DNA of 64,000 nucleotides from Bacteroidota bacterium (GTDB lineage: Bacteria > Bacteroidota > Bacteroidia > Chitinophagales > Chitinophagaceae), in assembly GCA_947456625.1 (NCBI GenBank), contig CANGQJ010000001.1:1-64000 (forward strand), in the 5' to 3' direction. The notes under the pieces were generated by a model, which searched no databases, was not told the DNA's origin, and saw only the letters and a program-made list of their open reading frames with translations. Shown here piece after piece: positions 8,290 to 17,168 of this stretch. The translations under genes were made by a program, and so were the position numbers. Position 1 is the first letter of the stretch, and every line of letters begins with the position of its first letter.

Positions 8290-9579
8290 ATGAAAAAATT
8301 TATATACTTAGCATTCATTTGCTTGATCACAACAAATGTTTATGCACAAGACACAGCTACGGTTAAGGCGCCTTCACTTGCCATTAAGGTGGGTTTATTA
8401 GATTTTAAAAAAACCAATCATACCGATGGGTTAACTACTACTTCAATGAATTTTGGTTTTGAGTATTTACAAGGGGTGACTAAAAAAGTAGATGTGGTTG
8501 CAAATATGCTAATGTCTTCATTGAGATATCCTTATTACACTTCCTTGAAAATGCCAACTAATGCCAATGCATTAGGTTATTTTTCGTTTGATATTGGGTT
8601 AAATTATAAGTTCTTAACCGACGAAAAGCCAGTGGTTCCTTATGTTACCGGTGGTATGGGTGTGGCTATTGAAAGAGTTGATAATGTAACTGGGTATGCT
8701 CCAGTTGGTGCGGGTTTACAAATTAAAGCAAACAGAGGTTCTTTTATATTTATACAAGCAACCCATAATGCAGAAACTTCTGCAATTACTAAAAAACATA
8801 ATCACTATTCAATAGCTTATTCTTTGCCATTAAGGGGTAAGGATAAAAAGCCTGTTTTATTACCTCCAGCTCCTGTTAGTATTGATACCGACAATGATGG
8901 AGTAGTGGATAGTTTAGACAAATGTCCAACGCAAGCGGGTACAGCAAAATACAATGGCTGCCCAATTCCGGACACCGATAAAGATGGCATTAATGATGAA
9001 GAAGACAAATGTCCTACTCAAGTTGGTACTGCAAAATACAAAGGATGTCCAATACCAGATACCGATAAGGATGGTGTAAATGACGAAGAGGATAAATGTC
9101 CAACTGTAGCTGGGTTATCTAGATATGCTGGATGTCCAATACCAGATACCGATAAGGATGGTGTAAATGACGAAGAGGATAAATGTCCTACCGAAGCGGG
9201 TATTGCAGCAAATCATGGATGTGAGGATATTCAGCCAATGTTAAATGATATTGCAAATAGTTTCAAATTCGCAATCGGAAAAACAAATATTGCTAAAAAG
9301 ACATTATCTAAATTAGATGCAGTAGTAGCTGCCTTAAACCGTTATCAAAATGTACATTTAGATATCATAGGTAATACCGATAATACGGGTAAAAAGAAAA
9401 TAAATCAACCACTTTCGGTTAAAAGAGCAGCAGTAGTATACAATTACCTAGTTAAAAAAGGAGTTGTTGTCGAGCGTCTTGCTAAACAAGGAGTTGCTGA
9501 TAGTAATCCTATTGAATCTAATAAAACTTCAAAAGGGAGAGCAAAAAATAGAAGAACCGATATGAAAGCGAATTACTAG
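8290..9579 (+). CDS. OmpA-family outer-membrane protein with thrombospondin type 3 repeats
   Basis: This 429-residue protein has a signal peptide ending near NVYAQ (residue 20) and an N-terminal beta-barrel-like region (about 25-185). Four calcium-binding thrombospondin type 3 repeats follow (about 198-310, DTDKDGVNDEEDKCP style). The C-terminus is an OmpA/MotB peptidoglycan-binding domain (about 320-429, with NTDNTGKKKINQPLSVKRA and GRAKNRRTD). The likely role is tethering the outer membrane to the cell wall. Two of the type 3 repeats are almost identical at DNA level. A strong terminator follows. Confidence 0.88.
   Translation: MKKFIYLAFICLITTNVYAQDTATVKAPSLAIKVGLLDFKKTNHTDGLTTTSMNFGFEYLQGVTKKVDVVANMLMSSLRYPYYTSLKMPTNANALGYFSFDIGLNYKFLTDEKPVVPYVTGGMGVAIERVDNVTGYAPVGAGLQIKANRGSFIFIQATHNAETSAITKKHNHYSIAYSLPLRGKDKKPVLLPPAPVSIDTDNDGVVDSLDKCPTQAGTAKYNGCPIPDTDKDGINDEEDKCPTQVGTAKYKGCPIPDTDKDGVNDEEDKCPTVAGLSRYAGCPIPDTDKDGVNDEEDKCPTEAGIAANHGCEDIQPMLNDIANSFKFAIGKTNIAKKTLSKLDAVVAALNRYQNVHLDIIGNTDNTGKKKINQPLSVKRAAVVYNYLVKKGVVVERLAKQGVADSNPIESNKTSKGRAKNRRTDMKANY
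9043..9188 (+). repeat. Intragenic tandem repeat in the OmpA/TSP3 gene (59 identical bases, 87-bp period)
   Basis: Bases 9043-9101 and 9130-9188 are identical over 59 positions. The offset of 87 bases corresponds to 29 codons, one thrombospondin type 3 unit. Synonymous positions are also identical, whereas the two earlier units (from about 8956) differ, so these copies look recently duplicated or gene-converted. Confidence 0.85.
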
Positions 9580-9600
9580 TTAATTAGTTGGACCATACAA

Positions 9601-9633
9601 AAAGAGTAGCCTCGTATTTCGAGGCTACTCTTT
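9601..9633. terminator. Bidirectional terminator between ompA-like gene and murB
   Basis: A perfect 14-bp stem (9601-9614 with 9620-9633; core GTAGCCTCG / CGAGGCTAC) with a 5-base loop is flanked by A-runs on the left and T-runs on the right. It sits between convergent genes and can serve both strands. Confidence 0.88.
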
Positions 9634-9673
9634 TTGTATTAAGGATTGGAATTATAAATTGCGATCAAAATGC

Positions 9674-10687
9674 TTACAGTACATTTACTTCTGTTTCTAA
9701 TGTAATTCCAAATTTTTCGTGAATTAATTTTTTGATGGCTTCTGAAAAAACAAAAATTTCATTACCAGAATTGGTGCCATAATTTATAATAATTAAGGCC
9801 TGATTTTCATAACAACCAACTTGTCCATGAGTTACTCCTTTCCAGTCACAAGCCGCTATAAGCCATCCTGCTGCTACCTTATAGCTTTCATCTGAAATGG
9901 GGTGGGCTATTAATTCTGGAAATTTTGCTTTTAAGATTTCATATTGCAATTTAGTAATGCAAGGGTTCTTAAAAAAACTACCAGCATTTGGAAGCAATTT
10001 TGGATTAGGCAATTTTTGGCTTCGTATTTGAATAATTGCGTTTGAAATATCTGAAATACTAGGGTGTTTAATGTTTTTATCATGTAACACTTCTCTAATA
10101 ACGCCGTAATCTGTTTTAATACTTGCTTGTTTTTGCAGTTTAAATGTAACCGTATGAATTATATATCTATTATTTGTTTGCTTAAATAAACTGGTTCTGT
10201 AGTCAAATAAACAAGCAGCTTTATTAAAGTTAATCCAAGTATTGCTTTGCGTATCATAGGCATTTACGGAATGTATACAGTTGGCAACCTCCACACCATA
10301 AGCTCCAATATTTTGAATTGGGCTAGCACCAACAGTACCAGGTATTAAACTTAAGTTTTCAATACCTCCCCAACCTTTTTGTATACAATACATTACAAAA
10401 TGATGCCAATTTTCACCAGCCCCTACTTCTAAAAATACCTCAGTTGCCAATTCTTCTAATTTTTTAATACCAACAATTTCCATTTTAGCAATTAAGCCCT
10501 CAAAATTTTGTGTAAATAACACATTTGTACCTGCGCCTAATATTAAAAATGGTTTTTTGTTTTCTTTACTCCAATTGGCTACATTAATAATTTCGTCTTG
10601 TCTTTTTATTGTGGTGAAAAATTGTGTTTTTTCGTCACATGCAAAATTATGGTATGGTTTTAAAGATATATTGTGTTGCAACTTCAT
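9674..10687 (-). CDS. murB: UDP-N-acetylenolpyruvoylglucosamine reductase
   Basis: This 337-residue cytoplasmic flavoenzyme should reduce UDP-GlcNAc-enolpyruvate to UDP-MurNAc using NADPH, an early step of peptidoglycan synthesis. The FAD-binding domain shows LILGAGTNVLF (49-59) and the IPGTVGASPIQNIGAYG segment. NAGSFFKNP carries the catalytic serine region, and the extended C-terminus is of type I MurB length. It lies 9 bases downstream of priA on the same strand and is probably co-transcribed with it. Confidence 0.95.
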   Translation of the reverse strand: MKLQHNISLKPYHNFACDEKTQFFTTIKRQDEIINVANWSKENKKPFLILGAGTNVLFTQNFEGLIAKMEIVGIKKLEELATEVFLEVGAGENWHHFVMYCIQKGWGGIENLSLIPGTVGASPIQNIGAYGVEVANCIHSVNAYDTQSNTWINFNKAACLFDYRTSLFKQTNNRYIIHTVTFKLQKQASIKTDYGVIREVLHDKNIKHPSISDISNAIIQIRSQKLPNPKLLPNAGSFFKNPCITKLQYEILKAKFPELIAHPISDESYKVAAGWLIAACDWKGVTHGQVGCYENQALIIINYGTNSGNEIFVFSEAIKKLIHEKFGITLETEVNVL

Positions 10688-10696
10688 TTAAATTAA

Positions 10697-13132
10697 TTAG
10701 TTAGGGTCAATATCTATGATTATTTGAACTGCCTTATATCTTGGGTGTGCTTCAATTAATTTAATATAATGATATAGTTGTTGCTTTGCAATACTTAATT
10801 CACCCGACTTTGTTGATATTTTAATGCATAGCTCCCAAATATATTTATTACGAACCCGATTGACTAGTGGCTGAGCTGGACCAAGGACAGTAGGTCTTAT
10901 TTGAGGAGTTAGTGTATTTAAAAAATGATTTGCTGCTTCTTCACAAATACCATTGTCCTTATGTTTAAATAAAATGCTCATTAATCTACTAAATGGGGGA
11001 TACGCAAATTGTTTTCTGTTTTGAATTTCAAATTTGTAAAAGCCTAGGTAATCGTGTTGTTGAACCAGTTGGACAATAGGATGTTGTACCTGACTCACTT
11101 GAATTAATACTTTGCCATTGCTATTTTTTCTTCCAGCCCTACCACTAACTTGTTCCATCATTTGGAAAGCCCTTTCGTTTACCCGGTATTGGTTAAAATT
11201 TAATAAACTATCAGCATCTACGATACCAACTAAATCCACATTTTCAAAGTCTAATCCTTTTACCACCATTTGAGTACCAACCAGTATGTCAATTTGTTTT
11301 TGTTCAAATTGCTGAATGAGTTGATCATGTTCATTTTTCCCTTTTACATTATCAAAATCCATTCTTGCTACAATAACACCTGGTAATGCTTGGTTTAATT
11401 TTTCTTCAATTTGTTCTGTGCCAAAACTCTTTTGTCTAAAGTGAGGTTTGCCACAAGCTTGACATGTGGTAAGGATGGGGTAGGTTGCACCACAATAATG
11501 ACAGGATAATAGATTTTTTTGCTTATGATAAGTTAAAGTAACATCACAGTGTTTGCAATGTGGAATCCATCCACAAGTTTCGCAAATCAAATATGCAGCA
11601 TAACCTCTTCGGTTTTGAAATAAAATAACTTGTTTGTTTTGAGCAATGGTATTTTTAATCTCGGCTAGTAAAACAGGTGTTAAAATAGCAGATCCGGCAG
11701 GTTGTTTTTTTGTGTCTATTAATTGGATACTAGGAAGTTCGCCTTTACTAAAACGTTCTGTTAAATGAGTATAACCATATTTTTTTTGATCGGCATTATA
11801 AAAACTCTCTACCGATGGTGTTGCGGAACCTAGTATAACTTTTGCTTTTATTTGATTGGCGTAATAAATAGCGGTGTCCCTTGCTTGATATCTTGGTGAT
11901 GGCTCTTGTTGTTTATAGGAACCGTCATGCTCCTCGTCTATGATAATTAAAGAAAGGTTTTTATAGGGTAAAAACAAGGCAGATCTTGCACCCAATATTA
12001 TTTTAATTTCACCCGATTTTACTTTATTCCAAATATCTACTCTTTCATTAGGATTAAATTTGGAATGATAAATGGCTATACTATTTCCAAAATATTGTTT
12101 TAAACGCCTAATCATTTGTGCGGTTAATGCAATTTCGGGTAGCATATACAAAGCTTGCTCGCCACGCTTTACTATTTCGTTTATAAGTGCAACATATATT
12201 TGCGTTTTACCACTTCCTGTAATTCCGTGTAACAAATGAACTGGGTGCGTGTTAAGTTGGGTTAATATAGAATCTAATGCATTTTTTTGTTGCGCAGAAA
12301 GGGTATGTAAATTTTGTGCTCCTGGTTTATGTTCTGTGCCTAGCCTATTTATTTTACGCTTTTCGGCAATTAGTATTTCCTTTTCAATTAATGCTTTTAA
12401 TTGTGCATGTGATGCTCTCGATTTTTCTAAAATTGCTTTTTGACTAACAGTCCCCTCTGTTTTTTGTAAATGCAAGAAAGACAATAATAGCTCAAGTTGT
12501 TTTGGTGCTCTAGACCAATTATTTAATAATTTTTCAAGTTCGCTTTCTGTTTTATATTTAGGAGACAGGTGCAAATAGGTTTCTTCCTTTGCTTTGTATT
12601 TGTCGTTTAGGTTTTCTTGAACAAAGCAAATACCTTTTTGGATTAATTTGTTTACAATTGGATAAACCGATTTTCGATCTAATAATTTTTGAACTTCTGT
12701 GATGCTTAAATTTTTTTTGATTTGTAAAGCTTCACTTAAGATGTATTCCGAATCGCTTAACTTATGACTATCCAATATTGCATCCTCATTATAAATAAAT
12801 ATTGACTCGCTAGATATTTTTAAATGGCTTGGAATTGCTGCTTGCATTACTTCCCCCTCTGTGCACATATAATATTTTGCCATCCAAGTCCAAAGATCTA
12901 GTTGATTTTGATATACTACAGGAGCTTCATCCAATACCGATAAAATGGGCTTTGGATTAAAATCTTCTGGCTTTTTTTCTATTAAGTTTTTTACAATGCC
13001 TGCATATCTTTTATTTGCACCTAGCATTACTTCCACTCTAATACCTACCAATACTTGATCTTGTAATTGGGTAGGAATTTCCCAGGTATAATTCTTGGGA
13101 AGTGCTAAGGGTATGATAATTTCAGCGTACAT
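10697..13132 (-). CDS. priA: Primosomal replication-restart helicase PriA
   Basis: This 811-residue protein should recognise stalled forks and recombination intermediates and load the replicative helicase. Walker A is GITGSGKT (303-310) and Walker B is DEEH (399-402). A zinc-binding insert has eight cysteines in pairs (517/520, 526/529, 544/547, 557/560). The N-terminal 3'-DNA-binding domain begins at MYAEIIIPLALP. Length is slightly above the E. coli protein (732). A TATTTTTG box lies just upstream of the start on this strand. Confidence 0.95.
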   Translation of the reverse strand: MYAEIIIPLALPKNYTWEIPTQLQDQVLVGIRVEVMLGANKRYAGIVKNLIEKKPEDFNPKPILSVLDEAPVVYQNQLDLWTWMAKYYMCTEGEVMQAAIPSHLKISSESIFIYNEDAILDSHKLSDSEYILSEALQIKKNLSITEVQKLLDRKSVYPIVNKLIQKGICFVQENLNDKYKAKEETYLHLSPKYKTESELEKLLNNWSRAPKQLELLLSFLHLQKTEGTVSQKAILEKSRASHAQLKALIEKEILIAEKRKINRLGTEHKPGAQNLHTLSAQQKNALDSILTQLNTHPVHLLHGITGSGKTQIYVALINEIVKRGEQALYMLPEIALTAQMIRRLKQYFGNSIAIYHSKFNPNERVDIWNKVKSGEIKIILGARSALFLPYKNLSLIIIDEEHDGSYKQQEPSPRYQARDTAIYYANQIKAKVILGSATPSVESFYNADQKKYGYTHLTERFSKGELPSIQLIDTKKQPAGSAILTPVLLAEIKNTIAQNKQVILFQNRRGYAAYLICETCGWIPHCKHCDVTLTYHKQKNLLSCHYCGATYPILTTCQACGKPHFRQKSFGTEQIEEKLNQALPGVIVARMDFDNVKGKNEHDQLIQQFEQKQIDILVGTQMVVKGLDFENVDLVGIVDADSLLNFNQYRVNERAFQMMEQVSGRAGRKNSNGKVLIQVSQVQHPIVQLVQQHDYLGFYKFEIQNRKQFAYPPFSRLMSILFKHKDNGICEEAANHFLNTLTPQIRPTVLGPAQPLVNRVRNKYIWELCIKISTKSGELSIAKQQLYHYIKLIEAHPRYKAVQIIIDIDPN

Positions 13133-13143
13133 AATAGTGTTTG

Positions 13144-13151
13144 CAAAAATA
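13144..13151 (-). promoter_or_regulatory. Candidate -7 element upstream of priA
   Basis: On the minus strand TATTTTTG matches the Bacteroidota TAnnTTTG -7 consensus exactly, ending 11 bases before the priA ATG. No clear TTTG -33 element was found at the right spacing. This is a sequence-match inference only. Confidence 0.3.
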
Positions 13152-13153
13152 CG

Positions 13154-13915
13154 CTATGATTTTGGATAGTCTCTATATCTTCTTAATCCCTGGTCCATTA
13201 ATTGATATACTTTTTCCTTTAAAATTTCAATATCATCCATAGTATAGGATGAAACATCCACACTTTCCAAATAAACTACTCTGTTTAATCCAGGGGTAAG
13301 TGAAAATACGCTATCATAATGCATTCGGTCCACTGCATCAATCATAAGTATAGGCTGGATAGGGACTTGCATCTCAATAGCTAATTTAAATGCGCCATTA
13401 TAAAAGGATTTTAAAGGCCTTTCGCAAGTCATGCTAAAAGTCCCTTCTGGAAAAATAAATATGGACGTTTTTTTATGCAATGCTGCTTTTAAATTTCTTA
13501 AACTTTGTGCTCTTTTTTCTGGGCTACTACGGTCTACCATAATTACTGCAGCTCGGTACACTAATCCGAAAATTGGGATTTTAGAAGACTCAAATTTACC
13601 TAGTGCTCTAATAGGTTGGTGCTTAAGTTGAACTATAGGAGGGATGTCCATATATGAATTATGATTGCCTACAAATATGTGTGGTTTACCAAAATAATGT
13701 TTCCCTTCATAAATTTCCCGATGGGTAACGCCTATAAATACATACCAACTTTTAGCCCAATATCTGCAAACTTTATAAACCCGCACACTTCGTTTTGCTT
13801 TCCCAAAAGGCAGTAAGCATAAAAGCGCTATTGCAGAGCATATTGTTAAAATTGAAAATACGACAAGGGCGTAAATGCAATAGATAATTTGTAAAGTTCG
13901 TTTGATAAGACTCAT
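13154..13915 (-). CDS. 1-acyl-sn-glycerol-3-phosphate acyltransferase (PlsC-like)
   Basis: This 253-residue membrane-associated enzyme should acylate lysophosphatidic acid to phosphatidic acid. The HX4D catalytic motif is NHNSYMD (H85, D90). The acceptor-binding motif is FPEGTFS (155-161). A hydrophobic N-terminal helix (about 8-37) anchors it to the membrane. It lies between an upstream terminator and priA on the same strand. The exact acyl acceptor is not provable from sequence; glycine- or ornithine-lipid acyltransferases share these motifs. Confidence 0.85.
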   Translation of the reverse strand: MSLIKRTLQIIYCIYALVVFSILTICSAIALLCLLPFGKAKRSVRVYKVCRYWAKSWYVFIGVTHREIYEGKHYFGKPHIFVGNHNSYMDIPPIVQLKHQPIRALGKFESSKIPIFGLVYRAAVIMVDRSSPEKRAQSLRNLKAALHKKTSIFIFPEGTFSMTCERPLKSFYNGAFKLAIEMQVPIQPILMIDAVDRMHYDSVFSLTPGLNRVVYLESVDVSSYTMDDIEILKEKVYQLMDQGLRRYRDYPKS

Positions 13916-13938
13916 TAGAGCACTAATATAATAAAAAA

Positions 13939-13960
13939 GGCCCGAATAGAAATTCGGGCC
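13939..13960 (-). terminator. Terminator downstream of the first ammonium transporter
   Basis: A 9-bp stem GGCCCGAAT / ATTCGGGCC with a 4-base loop is followed on the minus strand by a T-run. It is 39 bases after the amt stop codon. A TTAAGCAAGCAATC motif just before it also occurs before the terminator of the second amt gene. Confidence 0.88.
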
Positions 13961-13998
13961 GAACGATTGCTTGCTTAAAATTTAGAACCAGAAAAAAT

Positions 13999-15357
13999 TT
14001 ATGCTTTTAATGGATTTCTTCCATATTTTTCATCATGTTGGGTAGCATCTAAACCTAATTCTTCTTCTTCTTCAGATACACGAAGCGGTAATAATAAAGA
14101 GATAAGTTTAAAGATGATATAAGAAACTGTAAAACTATATGCAACAACAATTAACATTGCTTTTAATTGTGTAAAGAAGAAAGCAGGATTGCCATAAAAT
14201 AAGCCATCTGCGCCAGCTGCATTTACACTCTTAGAAGCAAAAACACCGGTTAATAACATGCCAACCATACCACCAATACCATGACATGGGAATACGTCTA
14301 ATGTATCGTCTACTCTTGATAATTTAAATGCATGACTAAGTACATTTGAAATAACCGCTCCTATCACACCAATAAAAATACTTTGAGGAATTCCAACAAA
14401 ACCAGCTGCAGGTGTAATAGCTACTAAACCAACAACTGCACCAATACAAAATCCTAGAACCGAAGGTTTTTTGCCTCTCATTACATCAAAAAACATCCAA
14501 GCTAAACCCGCGGCAGCAGCTGCAGTGTTAGTAGTAGCAAATGCGTTAATAGCAAGTGCATTGGCGCCTAATGCAGAACCTGCATTAAATCCAAACCAAC
14601 CAAACCATAATAAGCCAGTACCAATTAATACATATGGGATATTCGCTGGCGGAATTTCTTGTTGCTCTAATTTTGCTCTTCTTTGTTTTAATACAATTGC
14701 CCCAGCTAATGCAGCACAACCAGCACTTATATGTACCACGGTACCTCCGGCAAAGTCCAAAGCACCCATTTTAAATAAGAATCCGTTTGGATGCCAAGAC
14801 CAGTGTGCGAGTGGAGCATATATTAAAGTAATAAATAAAACAATGAATAAGATATAAGATGTGAATTTAATACGCTCTGCAACGGCACCTACTACTAGTC
14901 CTGGCGTAATAATTGCAAACATTAATTGAAACATGGCAAATAATAATAAAGGAATAGTCATTGCTGCACCACCTTGTAAAGTAGGAGCACCGTCGGCTAC
15001 ACCTTTGAAAAATAAATGTGTCATTGGATTTCCAATAAAGCCATTAATAGATTCACCAAAACTTAAACTATAACCATATGTAACCCAAATAACTGTAACA
15101 ATACCTGCGGATACAATACTTTTTATCATTGTTGAAATGATGTTTTTACGATGTACCATACCTCCATAAAAAAAGGCAAGACCAGGGGTCATAATAAATA
15201 CAAGCGCAGTTGCAACTAATATCCATGCAATATCGGCTGCGCTATAGGTGTCAGGTTTACCAGTAAAACTTGGCAATTGTGGAACAAATAAAGCTGCAAC
15301 AGCAACTACTAATAATAGGATAAATGGGGTGTACTTTTGTACGGCTTGGTTTTTCAT
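13999..15357 (-). CDS. amt: Ammonium transporter (Amt/Mep/Rh family)
   Basis: This 452-residue integral membrane protein should import ammonium. It has about eleven hydrophobic helices. The conserved pore residues are visible: FAGGTVVH with H209 and PCHGIGG with H359 form the twin-histidine pair. FYGGMVHRKN (63-72) is an Amt signature. The first helix may be a cleaved signal peptide. It lies downstream of gltB-gltD on the same strand, fitting nitrogen assimilation. No adjacent glnK/PII gene is present, which is unusual for amt loci. Confidence 0.93.
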   Translation of the reverse strand: MKNQAVQKYTPFILLLVVAVAALFVPQLPSFTGKPDTYSAADIAWILVATALVFIMTPGLAFFYGGMVHRKNIISTMIKSIVSAGIVTVIWVTYGYSLSFGESINGFIGNPMTHLFFKGVADGAPTLQGGAAMTIPLLLFAMFQLMFAIITPGLVVGAVAERIKFTSYILFIVLFITLIYAPLAHWSWHPNGFLFKMGALDFAGGTVVHISAGCAALAGAIVLKQRRAKLEQQEIPPANIPYVLIGTGLLWFGWFGFNAGSALGANALAINAFATTNTAAAAAGLAWMFFDVMRGKKPSVLGFCIGAVVGLVAITPAAGFVGIPQSIFIGVIGAVISNVLSHAFKLSRVDDTLDVFPCHGIGGMVGMLLTGVFASKSVNAAGADGLFYGNPAFFFTQLKAMLIVVAYSFTVSYIIFKLISLLLPLRVSEEEEELGLDATQHDEKYGRNPLKA

Positions 15358-15584
15358 TTCAATTTATTTAAGCAATAGAATAAATATTATAAATAATTAT
15401 ATATATTATTTATAATACAAATATACTTTGTTTTTTGAAATATTGAAGTAATAAAATACATATAATAAATTATTAGTATGTTTTATTATATTTTCTTATT
15501 TATTATAATTAATTGTATTTCAAATAATTATAATAATAGTATGCCCAAATGATAAATATATCATATTAAATAATGTGGAAAAAA
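15358..15584 (-). promoter_or_regulatory. AT-rich amt leader with candidate -7 element
   Basis: This stretch between gltD and amt is almost pure A/T and has no open reading frame I can support. On the minus strand a TATATTTG (15418-15425) matches the TAnnTTTG -7 consensus about 60 bases before the amt ATG. No binding site with clear symmetry could be assigned. Confidence 0.35.
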
Positions 15585-15609
15585 AATGGGATCAAGTCTT
15601 GATCCCATT
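15585..15609 (-). terminator. Terminator downstream of gltD
   Basis: An 11-bp stem AATGGGATCAA / TTGATCCCATT with a 3-base loop is followed on the minus strand by a run of eight T. It lies 25 bases beyond the gltD stop. Confidence 0.88.
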
Positions 15610-15634
15610 AAATAAGTATATAAATGAATGTATC

Positions 15635-17110
15635 TTATATCGTAGATGCAAGTAAACTGGCGTCCTTAGATTCTAATAGTGTGGAACCCGTTAAGAAGAT
15701 GTCTACTTTTCTTGCACACTCTCTGCCTTCACTAATTGCCCAAACTACCAAGGATTGACCACGACGCATATCACCTGCTGTAAATACTTTGGAAATATTT
15801 GTTTGGTAAGCAGTTTCGGTAGCTTTTACATTTCCGCGCTCATCTAATTCAATCCCTAATTCATCCAACATTCCTGTTGGTTGGGGATGTAAAAAGCCCA
15901 TAGCTAGTAAGGCAAGTTCACAAGGAATTTCACGAAGACTTCCTTCTTTCTCTGTAAATTTTGCAGGACGTCCATCGGCAGCACTTGTCCATTCAAGGTC
16001 TACTATTTGTAATGCTTTTAAATTTCCTTTTTCATCACCAATAAATGCTTTAGTTGCTACTTCCCAAACCCTAGTTACACCTTCCTCATGTGAGGTGGTT
16101 GTTTTTAATAACATAGGGTAGGTTGGCCATGGCATATAAGGAGCCCTTGTCTCTGGGGGCTTTGGTAATAATTCAAATTGAGTTACCGTTTTTGCATCGT
16201 GACGGTTTGAAGTTCCAACGCAGTCACTTCCAGTATCACCACCACCAATCACCACTACATTTTTACCTGTAGCTAATAATTCAGATTCCTCAATAGGGAG
16301 GTTGCTTACTCTTTTATTTTGTTGTTTTAAAAATTCCATGGCATAATGCACTCCGTTTAATTCACGACCTGGTATTGATAAATCTCTAGGAATTGTAGCG
16401 CCACCTGCAAGCACAATTGCATTAAAATCACGCATGATATCATTTACGCGCACATTCACACCCACATTGGCATTACATTTAAATACAATGCCCTCTTGTT
16501 CCATCACACTTATTCTACGCTCAACAACTGATTTTTCTAATTTAAAATCTGGAATTCCAAAACGTAATAATCCTCCTGGTTTTGGATCTCTTTCAAAAAC
16601 GGTTACCTCGTGCCCTGCATAGTTTAATTGCGCTGCTGCAGCAAGTCCTGAAGGTCCAGATCCAATTACGGCTACTTTAAATCCACTACGCATATTGGGT
16701 TTGCGTGGTTGTACAAAACCTTTATCAAAAGCTATTTCAATAATATGTTTTTCAATTTCCTCAATGGTAACGGCAGGTTGGTTAATGCCAAGTACACAAG
16801 CGCTCTCGCAAGGAGCAGGGCAAATACGACCTGTAAATTCAGGAAAATTATTTGTTGAAATTAAAATTTCATAAGCCTCTTTCCATTCCTTATGATATAC
16901 TGCATCATTGAATTCTGGAATGATATTTCCCAAAGGACATCCACTATGGCAAAAAGGAACGCCGCAGTTCATGCATCGTGCCGATTGCTCATTTAATTTT
17001 TGATCTGTTAATGGTGTAACAAATTCTTTATAGTTTTTTTTACGTTCTTCTACGGGTAGTTTGCTTGGTAGTTCACGTGTATATTCTTTAAATCCGGTTG
17101 GCTTTCCCAT
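15635..17110 (-). CDS. gltD: Glutamate synthase small subunit (NADPH)
   Basis: This 491-residue flavoprotein should pass electrons from NAD(P)H through FAD to the large subunit, which makes glutamate from glutamine and 2-oxoglutarate. The N-terminal iron-sulfur segment has CMNCGVPFCHSGCPLGN and CPAPCESACVLG. The FAD-binding Rossmann motif is VIGSGPSGLAAAAQL and the NAD(P)H-binding motif is VVIGGGDTGSDC. It lies 58 bases downstream of gltB and ends at a terminator. Confidence 0.96.
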   Translation of the reverse strand: MGKPTGFKEYTRELPSKLPVEERKKNYKEFVTPLTDQKLNEQSARCMNCGVPFCHSGCPLGNIIPEFNDAVYHKEWKEAYEILISTNNFPEFTGRICPAPCESACVLGINQPAVTIEEIEKHIIEIAFDKGFVQPRKPNMRSGFKVAVIGSGPSGLAAAAQLNYAGHEVTVFERDPKPGGLLRFGIPDFKLEKSVVERRISVMEQEGIVFKCNANVGVNVRVNDIMRDFNAIVLAGGATIPRDLSIPGRELNGVHYAMEFLKQQNKRVSNLPIEESELLATGKNVVVIGGGDTGSDCVGTSNRHDAKTVTQFELLPKPPETRAPYMPWPTYPMLLKTTTSHEEGVTRVWEVATKAFIGDEKGNLKALQIVDLEWTSAADGRPAKFTEKEGSLREIPCELALLAMGFLHPQPTGMLDELGIELDERGNVKATETAYQTNISKVFTAGDMRRGQSLVVWAISEGRECARKVDIFLTGSTLLESKDASLLASTI

Positions 17111-17168
17111 AACTATGCTTTCAAATAGGTGAGTAGTATAAATTACTTTTTTCTTTGTGTTTTATTAT

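Noticed and set aside
15358..15584. Small RNA or riboswitch before amt
   Set aside because: The stretch is almost all A/T with no conserved fold I can recognise.
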